5,874 nt of DNA, taken from assembly GCA_900551335.1 (NCBI GenBank), contig URVO01000094.1, positions 1 through 5,874 on the forward strand. The letters are read 5' to 3'. The notes under the pieces were generated by a model. The model did not search any database and was not told where the DNA came from. It was given only the letters and a program-made list of their open reading frames with translations. A program made the translations under genes and the position numbers. Of the stretch, positions 1 through 5,240 are shown piece after piece. The stretch comes from an uncultured Phascolarctobacterium sp. (GTDB lineage Bacteria; Bacillota; Negativicutes; Acidaminococcales; Acidaminococcaceae). The first letter of the stretch is position 1. Every line of letters begins with the position of its first letter.

Positions 1-375
1 CGAGATAGAAATAAAGCAGCCGATGACGAAAAGGCCAGCGACAGCCATGCCGCCCGGAAGAATTGACAGGCCAAGGTTGACAGTGCTTTCTACACCGCCG
101 GAGGCGCGGACAGCACCGGAGAAGGCGCCTGCTGCGAGGAAAATCAGGCACATGGTCAGAATGTTTTCGTCGCCTGCGCCCTTCGAAGCCATATGCAGCT
201 TTTGCACGAAGCTGAGCTTTTTGTTTTGCATAAAGGCCACGATGAGGGCTATAAGAAAGCCGACGATGGCTGGCATACTATAGAAGTCGCCAGTGAGAAT
301 GCCTGAACCGATGAAGATTAGAAGAAACACACCGATAGGCAGCAGGGCGATGGCACGTCCTTGGTTTTTGTTCAT
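1..375 (-). CDS. NhaC-family Na+/H+ antiporter, N-terminal part (3' end cut by window edge)
   Basis: This is the first 125 codons of an integral membrane transporter that reads off the left edge. NhaC-family antiporters exchange external protons for internal sodium (some members exchange organic acids or amines) at the cytoplasmic membrane. The visible part begins MNKNQGRAIALLPIG and has hydrophobic segments at about residues 9-27, 33-49, 72-90 and 101-125. A short cytosolic-looking stretch (NKKLSFVQKLHMASKGAGDE) lies between the second and third. The segment around residues 70-101, DENILTMCLIFLAAGAFSG followed by SGGVESTVNLGLS, is the recognisable NhaC-type signature. The ATG at 375-373 is supported by AAGGAG on the minus strand (385-390) with a 9-nt spacer. 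Full-length members have roughly 430-480 residues, so most of the gene is outside the window. The ion specificity cannot be told from this fragment. Family assignment is by remembered similarity, not a search. Confidence 0.85.
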   Translation of the reverse strand, partial: MNKNQGRAIALLPIGVFLLIFIGSGILTGDFYSMPAIVGFLIALIVAFMQNKKLSFVQKLHMASKGAGDENILTMCLIFLAAGAFSGAVRASGGVESTVNLGLSILPGGMAVAGLFVIGCFISIS

Positions 376-430
376 AAGTCGATACTCCTTTTTCAGCAGG
401 CAAAAGGACCTGCAGTTAATCATAAGCTTT

Positions 431-439
431 ATTTTATCA
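431..439 (-). promoter_or_regulatory. Extended -10 promoter of the NhaC-type gene
   Basis: Read on the minus strand this is TGATAAAAT, a TGn extended -10 followed by a near-consensus TAAAAT hexamer. No good -35 hexamer lies 16-18 nt upstream, which is tolerated for extended -10 promoters. Transcription would begin near 424 and give a leader of about 49 nt before the ATG at 375. A small GCAGG/CCTGC hairpin (396-413) falls in that leader. Confidence 0.5.
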
Positions 440-500
440 TATAACGTGCTATTGTGGAATATAAAAATCTCATTTATAAGTATCTTTCGCGCTTTTCTTA

Positions 501-509
501 TGTTATAAT
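501..509 (+). promoter_or_regulatory. Extended -10 promoter of the membrane protein / HAD operon
   Basis: TGTTATAAT is a perfect TATAAT hexamer (504-509) with a TGn extension. The -35 region is poor. The predicted transcription start, about 515-517, coincides with the upstream GTG codons at 515 and 518. Those would then be at the very 5' end of the mRNA, which argues for translation from the ATG at 539 instead. Confidence 0.6.
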
Positions 510-528
510 ATTGCGTGGTGATTATTTT

Positions 529-534
529 GAAGGA
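529..534 (+). promoter_or_regulatory. Ribosome binding site deciding the start at 539
   Basis: GAAGGA lies 4 nt before the ATG at 539. The spacing is short but usable. The competing GTG codons at 515 and 518 have no purine-rich sequence in front of them, only the TATAAT box. Confidence 0.5.
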
Positions 535-538
535 AAAA

Positions 539-952
539 ATGTACGATTTTGCCACCTTGTGGCTGACAGCTAGTGTGCTGTTTTTTATTATTGAATATGT
601 TACGAACATGCTGCAGGTCGTAACTCTCGGCGGTCTTGTTGCAGGCAGCTTTATTGAAGGCTTCTTTATGTTCCTCGGCTTGAAGCTGATGCACGTTATC
701 GTGAGCAAGGAGTTTAAAGCAGCAGCATGGCGTGAGGCGCTGGCTTTACGCAGTGACGCGCTGAAGGCATGGCTGGTTATGGCGGCGTTTTCTATGGAGG
801 GCGCGATTACCGTCTGCCGAATGCTGCCGGGCTATGAGCTGAATTTTACGGCTGTGCACGGCGTTTTTCTGCTGCTTGCCTATCCGGCGGCAGTGATGTT
901 TTTAGAAAAAGCTTATTTTAAGGCTTATATGAATGAGGGAGTAAACAAATGA
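539..952 (+). CDS. Small multi-pass membrane protein of unknown function
   Basis: The protein has 137 residues from the ATG at 539; 145 if the GTG at 515 were used, which has no ribosome binding site. I do not recognise the family. Four hydrophobic segments are visible, at about residues 6-25 (LWLTASVLFFIIEYV), 28-55 (LGGLVAGSFIEGFFMFLGLK), 76-96 (WLVMAAFSMEGAITVCRML) and 104-125 (VHGVFLLLAYPAAVMF). A charged, probably cytoplasmic loop (KEFKAAAWREALALRSDALK) sits between the second and third. Acidic residues lie inside or beside the predicted helices (for example IIEY, SFIEGF, SMEGA), which could be functional in transport or could simply be interfacial. There is no signal peptide and no cysteine or histidine metal motif. 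The stop overlaps the next start by 4 bp (ATGA), so it is probably translationally coupled to the HAD phosphatase gene. No function is proposed. Confidence 0.65.
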   Translation: MYDFATLWLTASVLFFIIEYVTNMLQVVTLGGLVAGSFIEGFFMFLGLKLMHVIVSKEFKAAAWREALALRSDALKAWLVMAAFSMEGAITVCRMLPGYELNFTAVHGVFLLLAYPAAVMFLEKAYFKAYMNEGVNK

Positions 953-1764
953 TGGATATTAAGCTGATTGCCAGCGATATGGATGATACCTTATTGAATA
1001 GTAATGTCACCATTTCGGAGCGCAATGCGAAGGCGATTAAGAGCGCTTTGGCGGCAGGCAAGATTTTTTTGATTGCGACAGGCAGAATGTATGTTTCTGC
1101 GCGTCCCTATGCGCAAAAGCTGGGACTGGATGTGCCGCTCGTTACGTATAACGGCGCGCTGGTTAAGGGCAGTGCCAGCGGTGAGATTTTTTATGAGCAT
1201 AAAATGAAGCTCGCAACGGCTAATGAGGTGCTCGCTTACTGCAAGGAAAAGGGCTATTATGTGCAGCTTTATGTTGGTGACAGCATTTTAATTAAGGAAG
1301 AAAATGCTTTTTCCAAGATGTACACCAAAATCAGCGGCATTCAGACGACTGCAATCGGTGAAGCTCTGTACCATACTGACGAAGCACCGTATAAGATTCT
1401 CGTGATGACGAGCGCTGAGGAGTTCGGAAGAGTCTGGGAGCAGTTTTCAACGCAGTTCAAGGGCAAGCTGGATGTTACCAGCTCGAAGGACAACTTTTTG
1501 GAGCTGATGGAGCCGGGCGTTAACAAGTGGGAGGCAGTGAAAAGCGTTGCTGCCAGCTACGACGTTAAGCCTGAGGAAATCATGTGCATCGGCGATTCGA
1601 ACAACGATATCAGTATGATTAAAAATGCCGGTATCGGTGTTGCTGTGGCGAATGCGAAGGATAGCGTGAAGGAGCACGCCAAGATTGTTACGGCATCTAA
1701 TAATGATGATGGCGTGGCGCTGGTGATTGAAAGCATCCTGACGCCGCAGGCTAAGGAAGAATAA
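949..1764 (+). CDS. Cof-type HAD-superfamily (IIB) phosphatase
   Basis: This is a soluble cytoplasmic phosphatase of 271 residues, typical for the Cof/YidA type. These enzymes hydrolyse small phosphorylated metabolites such as sugar phosphates, nucleotides, PLP or FMN, using a Mg2+-assisted phospho-aspartate intermediate. All four HAD motifs are visible. Motif I is DMDDTLLNS (nucleophile Asp10, acid/base Asp12). Motif II is the Thr of ATGR (residues 43-46). Motif III is Lys193 in GVNKWEAV. Motif IV is GDSNNDISMI (215-224), with the metal-binding Asp216 and Asp220. The type IIB cap lies between about residues 85 and 185, and the YNGA motif (68-71) is also typical. The ATG at 949 overlaps the stop of the preceding gene. 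GAGGGAG at 935-941 serves it with a 7-nt spacer; a second in-frame ATG at 952 is equally possible. The substrate cannot be predicted from sequence. Confidence 0.94.
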   Translation: MMDIKLIASDMDDTLLNSNVTISERNAKAIKSALAAGKIFLIATGRMYVSARPYAQKLGLDVPLVTYNGALVKGSASGEIFYEHKMKLATANEVLAYCKEKGYYVQLYVGDSILIKEENAFSKMYTKISGIQTTAIGEALYHTDEAPYKILVMTSAEEFGRVWEQFSTQFKGKLDVTSSKDNFLELMEPGVNKWEAVKSVAASYDVKPEEIMCIGDSNNDISMIKNAGIGVAVANAKDSVKEHAKIVTASNNDDGVALVIESILTPQAKEE

Positions 1765-1778
1765 AATAATTTTTGAGG

Positions 1779-1815
1779 AAGGAGCTGTTTATAAAAGAAG
1801 CGGCTCCTTTCATTA
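1779..1815 (+). terminator. Possible weak terminator hairpin after the HAD gene
   Basis: AAGGAGCTG (1779-1787) pairs with CGGCTCCTT (1801-1809) over nine positions, one of them a T-G wobble, around a 13-nt AT-rich loop. The following bases (TCATTAATAT) are AU-rich but not a true U-tract, so termination may be partial and the repressor gene downstream may receive read-through. The 5' arm contains AAGGAG, but no start codon follows at suitable spacing. Confidence 0.45.
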
Positions 1816-1842
1816 ATATATGAATATATCAAGGAGTAGGCT

Positions 1843-2220
1843 ATGGAAAAGCAGGAAACATCACTTTTAGCATATATTGCAGAAAACGATTTGCTAAGCG
1901 GCGACAAGAAGCCAGCAAAAAAGCAGGCCGCTGCTAGCCTGCATGAAGACGCGCATACGCATCCGAATAAAAAGAAGGTTGTCAACCGCCTTGCACGTAT
2001 TGAGGGCCATGTGCGCTCGATTAAGGAAATGGTGGACGCGGACCGCGACTGCTCTGAAGTTTTGATTCAGATTGCCGCTGTGCGTAAGGCGTTGGATAAT
2101 ACGGCAAAGGTGATTTTAAAAGACCATCTGGAGCATTGTATTTTGCACGCTATAGAAAAAGGCGATGGCAGCAAAAGCCTTGCAGACTTTGAAGCGGCCA
2201 TCGACCAGTATTTGCATTGA
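1843..2220 (+). CDS. CsoR/RcnR/FrmR-family metal-sensing transcriptional repressor
   Basis: The protein has 125 residues: an all-helical DUF156-type repressor domain (about residues 38-125) preceded by an unusual Lys/Ala-rich extension of about 37 residues. The family forms tetramers that bind DNA in the apo state and release it on binding Cu(I), Ni(II)/Co(II), formaldehyde or sulfur species. The core reads VVNRLARIEGHVRSIKEM, then DCSEVLIQIAAVRKALDN, then KDHLEHCI. Cys70, His95 and Cys99 have the exact spacing (25 and 4) of the Cu(I) ligands Cys36, His61 and Cys65 of mycobacterial CsoR. Counting back from the RIEGHV motif, His38 (in AHTHP) lines up with His3 of E. coli RcnR. The fingerprint is therefore H-C-H-C, which I recall for the cyanobacterial nickel sensor InrS, so Cu(I) and Ni(II) are both possible. 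AAGGAG at 1831-1836 stands 6 nt before the ATG. No clear promoter of its own is seen; it may be read from the HAD operon. It converges on the MATE gene, its likely target (see the operator at 3597-3615). Confidence 0.93.
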   Translation: MEKQETSLLAYIAENDLLSGDKKPAKKQAAASLHEDAHTHPNKKKVVNRLARIEGHVRSIKEMVDADRDCSEVLIQIAAVRKALDNTAKVILKDHLEHCILHAIEKGDGSKSLADFEAAIDQYLH

Positions 2221-2242
2221 TATGAGGTTTTGCGTGCGGCAA

Positions 2243-2269
2243 GCAGCAGTTTACACAAAGCGCTGCTGC
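2243..2269. other. Hairpin in the convergent repressor/MATE junction
   Basis: GCAGCAG (2243-2249) and CTGCTGC (2263-2269) form a 7-bp inverted repeat around the MATE stop codon (TAA, 2253-2251 on the minus strand). There is no T-run on either side. It could pause or stop convergent transcripts in the 30-bp gap, but the evidence is only the repeat. Confidence 0.25.
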
Positions 2270-3555
2270 AGCTTGGGCACGAAGAGCAGCAGAAAGCCGC
2301 TGCGGGCGATATAAAAAATGAGGAACGCAAGCCACAGACCGATATTGCCGTAGAGCGGAATGAGCGTAAAATACGCTGTAAGATAGCAGCCTACGGTAAT
2401 AAGCATGGAAATGCAAATGGGCTTGGTATAAAGTGCGCCGTTGAAAACGCCGTAGTAAACTATTCCCAGCGCACTGATAAGCGGGAAAAAGGCGATAAAC
2501 AAATCATATTCCTGCGCAGTGGCGATGACGTTGGGCAAATCTGTAAAGCAGCTGAGAATGCTGTGGCGGCAGGCGTAATAAAAAACTGATTGCGCCAGAC
2601 CAAAGCCTATGGCCCAGATAAAGCTTATGCGCAGCGTATCATTGAGCATGGGCTTGTTGTGCTCGCCGAAGGCTATGCCGGAGTAGATTGCTCCTGCCTG
2701 CGAAAGGCCGGTGAGGATATCGCCCATGATGAACTGAATCTGGAACAGAATGGAGTTCGCTGCCAAAAGCTCACCGCCGAAGGCTGAGCTTTGGTGCATA
2801 AAGCTGTTGACCATGATAATCATGCAAAACATGCGCACTGTAAGATGCGAACCGCATTGTACCATCTGGCGGCAGGTGGGGCCGGAGAAGATTTCCTTGA
2901 GCGGTACGGCTGTGAGCGGCAGCGGCTTATGCTGCCAATAAAAGTAGAGAATGGCGGCAAAGCCTGTGATGTTGGCAATGCAGGTTGCGGCGGCTACGCC
3001 TGTTACTTCAAGGTTCAGAACAACAACGAAGAGTACGTCGAGCACGAGGTTGATGATGTTGCTGGCAAGAGCCGTGAAGACGGCGATGCGCACATGCAGC
3101 GTTCCGGCAAACCAGCCTTGTGCAGTCTGAAAAACAAGCGTCAGCGGCATAATCCAAATCAGCAGACGGTAATAGCGTTCCAGCATGGGCGTGGTCGCTG
3201 CGTCAGGGTTGAAGAGCCAAAGCGCAGTACGCCAGATTGGCTCCTGCAAAATGACAAGCAAGAGGCCGATGCCGAAGGCTGCCAGCACACCACGCAAAAA
3301 AGCGCCTGCGAGCAGCTTGGGGTCGTGGTGCCCCATCGCCTGAGCAGCAAAGCCGCTAGTGGAAATCTTTAAAAAGCCGAAGAGCCAATAAACAGTGCTG
3401 AAGATAACAGCACCGAGAGAAACGGCGTTGATATACGTATAATTGCCTAAGTGGCCGACGACGGCAGTATCAACTGCGCCCATAAGCGAAGCTGCCATAG
3501 TGGAAAAGGTGAAGGGTAAGCTTGTTTTTATAAAGCGCATGTGAGATAATTGCAT
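2251..3555 (-). CDS. MATE-family efflux transporter, DinF type
   Basis: The protein has 434 residues, the usual MATE length, and is rich in hydrophobic segments compatible with twelve transmembrane helices in two halves. MATE proteins export cationic drugs, metabolites or other small molecules in exchange for Na+ or H+. The N-terminal half begins PFTFSTMAASLMGAVDTAVV followed by GHLG, the DinF/NorM signature of helix 1. Asp29 there probably corresponds to the coupling Asp of DinF transporters (inference). TVYWLFGFLKISTSGFAAQA (55-74) is also DinF-like, as is NIINLVLDVLFVVV (166-179) followed by TGVAAATCIA. The second half carries GELLAANSILFQIQFIMGD and, near the C-terminus, GNIGLWLAFLIFY. 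The start at 3555 has AGGAG at 3568-3572 on the minus strand with a long 12-nt spacer; the next ATG (codon 6) has no ribosome binding site. The promoter carries a CsoR-type inverted repeat, and a CsoR-family gene is convergent at the 3' end. The substrate is unknown. Confidence 0.93.
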   Translation of the reverse strand: MQLSHMRFIKTSLPFTFSTMAASLMGAVDTAVVGHLGNYTYINAVSLGAVIFSTVYWLFGFLKISTSGFAAQAMGHHDPKLLAGAFLRGVLAAFGIGLLLVILQEPIWRTALWLFNPDAATTPMLERYYRLLIWIMPLTLVFQTAQGWFAGTLHVRIAVFTALASNIINLVLDVLFVVVLNLEVTGVAAATCIANITGFAAILYFYWQHKPLPLTAVPLKEIFSGPTCRQMVQCGSHLTVRMFCMIIMVNSFMHQSSAFGGELLAANSILFQIQFIMGDILTGLSQAGAIYSGIAFGEHNKPMLNDTLRISFIWAIGFGLAQSVFYYACRHSILSCFTDLPNVIATAQEYDLFIAFFPLISALGIVYYGVFNGALYTKPICISMLITVGCYLTAYFTLIPLYGNIGLWLAFLIFYIARSGFLLLFVPKLQQRFV

Positions 3556-3567
3556 TATTGAGTCACG

Positions 3568-3572
3568 CTCCT
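3568..3572 (-). promoter_or_regulatory. Ribosome binding site of the MATE gene, long spacer
   Basis: AGGAG on the minus strand is 12 nt from the ATG at 3555, longer than the usual 5-9 nt. No other in-frame start lies closer, so translation may be modest. Confidence 0.5.
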
Positions 3573-3592
3573 ATCAAAAAGTTCGCAACACT

Positions 3593-3622
3593 ATAATAAC
3601 CCCTAGAGGGGGATAAAGTCAA
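3593..3622 (-). promoter_or_regulatory. Promoter of the MATE gene
   Basis: On the minus strand, TTGACT (3622-3617) is separated by 18 nt from TATTAT (3598-3593). The -35 hexamer matches the sigma-70/sigma-A consensus at five of six positions, as does the -10. Transcription would start near 3586, leaving a leader of about 31 nt that contains the ribosome binding site. The spacer is filled by the C-tract/G-tract inverted repeat at 3600-3611, so a protein bound there would sit between the two hexamers and block polymerase. Confidence 0.65.
3597..3615. promoter_or_regulatory. Candidate CsoR/RcnR-type operator
   Basis: CCCCT-AG-AGGGG (3600-3611) is a perfect 5-bp inverted repeat with a 2-bp centre, continued by one more G (3612) and flanked by TAA and ATA. 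C-tract/G-tract pseudo-palindromes with AT flanks are the known operator style of the CsoR/RcnR family (for example RcnR TACT-G6-N-AGTA). The canonical TAC/GTA flanks are not exact here. The position inside the MATE promoter spacer and the nearby CsoR-family gene support the call. Binding by that protein is inferred. Confidence 0.5.
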
Positions 3623-3625
3623 TAG

Positions 3626-3631
3626 TATAAT
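3626..3631 (+). promoter_or_regulatory. -10 element of the radical SAM / glycosylase operon
   Basis: This is a perfect TATAAT on the plus strand. The matching -35 position (3603-3608) reads CTAGAG, a poor hexamer that lies within the candidate operator. The divergent MATE -35 box is only 3 nt away, so the two promoters overlap. The expected start is near 3638, giving a leader of about 57 nt. Confidence 0.45.
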
Positions 3632-3650
3632 ATCTCATTAAGAAAAATAA

Positions 3651-3660
3651 TACACGTGTA
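3651..3660. repeat. Perfect 10-bp palindrome in the radical SAM leader
   Basis: TACACGTGTA is self-complementary and lies between the proposed transcription start (about 3638) and the ATG at 3695. It could be a repressor half-site pair or chance. It does not resemble the C/G-tract operator upstream. Confidence 0.35.
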
Positions 3661-3683
3661 CGATTTCTCAAATATTCGTCAAA

Positions 3684-3688
3684 GAAGG
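3684..3688 (+). promoter_or_regulatory. Ribosome binding site deciding the radical SAM start
   Basis: GAAGG stands 6 nt before the ATG at 3695. The upstream in-frame GTG at 3656 has only an AT-rich stretch before it and would add 13 residues with no family resemblance, so 3695 is preferred. Confidence 0.6.
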
Positions 3689-3694
3689 TTCATT

Positions 3695-4681
3695 ATGTCT
3701 ATTTTACCAATTTTTATTCCGCACGCAGGCTGTCCGCACCAGTGCGTGTTCTGTAATCAAAAGAAAATCAGCGGTCAGCACAGTGCGGCGCTGGCGAGCG
3801 CACAAGAGCAGATTGCACGCTGGCGCTCGTGGCTGCGCCCCTCGCTGGCGCATGAGGCAGCCTTTTACGGCGGCAGCTTTAGCGGCCTGCCGCTTGAGCT
3901 GCAGCGTGAGCTGTTGCAGCTGACGGACGAGCTGCTGGCAGAAGGCTTTATCGGCAGCGTGCGCCTGTCGACGCGTCCCGATTATATAGATGCTGAGCGA
4001 TTGCAGCTTTTGAAGAAGCACCATGTCGAGCTGGTCGAGCTGGGCGTGCAGTCGCTGGACGACAAGGTTTTGCAGGTAGCGGAGCGTGGGCATACGGCGG
4101 CGGCAGTGACGACGGCGATGGCGCTTTTAAAGCAGCACGGCTTCAAGACCGGTCTGCAGCTCATGGTGGGCATGCCGCAGCAGAGCTTTGCGAGCGTCAA
4201 GGAAACAGCCCGTCAGGCCATCGCCCTGCACCCGGACATTGCGCGGATTTATCCGCTGCTTGTTATCAGGGACACTCCGCTGGTGCAGACGTATGCGCAG
4301 GGCTTGTTCGTACCGCTGAGCTTGGACGAGGCGGTGACACAGTCAGCGTGGCTGTATAAAGAGCTGACGCAGGCAGGCATCAAGGTTATCCGCATCGGCC
4401 TGCAGGCTGACGAGGAGCTGTGCGCCGAGGGAAATATTCTTGCCGGGCCGTTTCATCCGGCGATGGGCGAGCTGGTCAAGAGCAGAGTGCTGCGTGACGA
4501 GCTGACGCCGAGACTGCTGGAGCAGGCGAAGATTACACAAACGCTGACTCTGCATTGTCCTGCAAGGCTGGAATCAAAGCTGCGCGGGCAGAAGAACTGC
4601 AATCTGCATTATTGGCAGCAGCTTTTGCCGGACGTAGAGATAAAAATAGTACCGAGTGAGGGAGAGGAGATAAGCCTATGA
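3695..4681 (+). CDS. Elp3-like radical SAM protein without acetyltransferase domain
   Basis: The protein has 328 residues from the ATG at 3695, beginning MSILPIFIPHAGCPHQCVFC. The cluster-binding motif is Cys13-x3-Cys17-x2-Cys20, which ligates the 4Fe-4S cluster that cleaves S-adenosylmethionine to a 5'-deoxyadenosyl radical. Further radical SAM features are FYGGSFSGLP (the SAM-contacting GGS-type motif), VRLSTRPDYID, VELVELGVQSLDD and GLQLMVGMPQQS. This sequence type resembles the Elp3 radical SAM domain (uridine-34 modification in eukaryotic and archaeal tRNA), but the protein ends without the C-terminal GNAT acetyltransferase domain of true Elp3. It matches the short bacterial form often found between rnc and smc in Clostridia-like genomes. 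Its reaction is not established, so calling it Elp3 by function would be overreach. The stop overlaps the glycosylase start by 4 bp, suggesting coupled translation. The promoter is probably the TATAAT at 3626. Confidence 0.9.
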   Translation: MSILPIFIPHAGCPHQCVFCNQKKISGQHSAALASAQEQIARWRSWLRPSLAHEAAFYGGSFSGLPLELQRELLQLTDELLAEGFIGSVRLSTRPDYIDAERLQLLKKHHVELVELGVQSLDDKVLQVAERGHTAAAVTTAMALLKQHGFKTGLQLMVGMPQQSFASVKETARQAIALHPDIARIYPLLVIRDTPLVQTYAQGLFVPLSLDEAVTQSAWLYKELTQAGIKVIRIGLQADEELCAEGNILAGPFHPAMGELVKSRVLRDELTPRLLEQAKITQTLTLHCPARLESKLRGQKNCNLHYWQQLLPDVEIKIVPSEGEEISL

Positions 4682-5175
4682 GTGAATGTATTTCCTTTGC
4701 GCCGCTGGTTGACGCTGAGTGCAGGGTGCTGATTCTCGGCTCGATGCCCGGCAGAAGGTCGCTGGATATGCAGGAATATTATGCGCATCCGCAGAACCGC
4801 TTTTGGCGGCTGCTGGCGCTTTTGTTAAATGAAGAAATGCCGCTTACCTATGCGGATAAATGCGCTCTGCTTCTGCGTCATCACATTGCGCTGTGGGATA
4901 CGCTTGGCTATTGCGAGCGTGAGGGCAGTCTGGATAGCGATATCAAAAACGAACAGCCTAACGCTGTCTGTGAGCTGCTTGCTGCACAGCCGCAGATTAA
5001 GGCTGTTTTCTGCAATGGAGGCAAGGCTGCTGCGGCGTTTAAGCGCTACTTTGCCAAGAGCCTGCCGCGAGCAATTGATGTGTATTATTTTTCCTCGACC
5101 AGCCCGGCGAATGCACGCAAGCGGCTGGAAAATCTGGCGCAGGAGTGGCAGATTCTTCTTCAATATTTACGTTAG
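4678..5175 (+). CDS. DNA-deoxyinosine (hypoxanthine) glycosylase, UDG family 6
   Basis: The protein has 165 residues, the normal size for the family. It belongs to the uracil-DNA-glycosylase superfamily, in the branch that removes hypoxanthine from deoxyinosine produced by adenine deamination and so starts base excision repair. The first motif is LILGSMPGRRSLDMQEYY (18-35), followed by AHPQNRFW (36-43). Asn40 corresponds, by position in the HPxNxFW motif, to the catalytic Asn described for the Methanosarcina hypoxanthine glycosylase. ALWDTLGYCEREGSLDSDI (71-89) is the conserved middle region. FCNGGKAAAAF and the late motif SSTSPANA complete the fold signature. GGGAGAGGAG (4660-4669) is a strong ribosome binding site 8 nt before the ATG, inside the end of the upstream gene. 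A G/U mismatch glycosylase activity is the main alternative. No terminator is visible after the stop. Confidence 0.91.
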   Translation: MSECISFAPLVDAECRVLILGSMPGRRSLDMQEYYAHPQNRFWRLLALLLNEEMPLTYADKCALLLRHHIALWDTLGYCEREGSLDSDIKNEQPNAVCELLAAQPQIKAVFCNGGKAAAAFKRYFAKSLPRAIDVYYFSSTSPANARKRLENLAQEWQILLQYLR

Positions 5176-5177
5176 GT

Positions 5178-5206
5178 TTGCTTTACTTATTGTTCTATGT
5201 TACAAT
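5178..5206 (+). promoter_or_regulatory. Promoter of smc
   Basis: TTGCTT (5178-5183), a 17-nt spacer and TACAAT (5201-5206) with a TG extension at 5198-5199 form a good sigma-A-type promoter just after the glycosylase stop. The start would be near 5213, with a leader of about 34 nt. This suggests smc is not wholly dependent on the upstream pair. Confidence 0.6.
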
Positions 5207-5234
5207 AAAAAGATAAAAACAGAAATAAGAAAAC

Positions 5235-5240
5235 AGGTGA
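5235..5240 (+). promoter_or_regulatory. Ribosome binding site of smc (GTG start)
   Basis: AGGTGA lies 6 nt before the GTG at 5247. It supports that GTG as start, as does the family N-terminus (V/M)RLKSF immediately after it. Confidence 0.6.

Noticed and set aside
396..413. GCAGG/CCTGC hairpin in the antiporter leader as a riboswitch or attenuator
   Set aside because: The stem is only 5 bp with an 8-nt loop and there is no U-run. It is too small to match any riboswitch class, and the leader is only about 49 nt.
23..508. Two plus-strand open frames opposite the antiporter and its upstream region
   Set aside because: They are antisense to the NhaC-type coding sequence or cross AT-rich intergenic DNA. 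Their translations are rich in Arg, Pro and Met with no domain resemblance and lack good ribosome binding sites.
515..538. GTG at 515 as start of the small membrane protein
   Set aside because: It coincides with the expected transcription start of the TATAAT at 504-509 and has no ribosome binding site. The ATG at 539 follows GAAGGA.
1557..1985. Minus-strand 142-codon open frame across the HAD/repressor junction
   Set aside because: It overlaps two well-supported plus-strand genes in antisense and has no recognisable domain.
2230..3372. Several plus-strand open frames, the longest 193 codons at 2791-3372
   Set aside because: They are antisense shadows of the MATE gene. The minus-strand frame gives a full-length recognisable MATE protein, while these give low-complexity His/Gly/Cys-rich sequences.
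3656..3694. GTG at 3656 as start of the radical SAM protein
   Set aside because: No ribosome binding site precedes it, it lies inside the palindrome at 3651-3660, and the ATG at 3695 has GAAGG at ideal spacing and begins the family-typical N-terminus.
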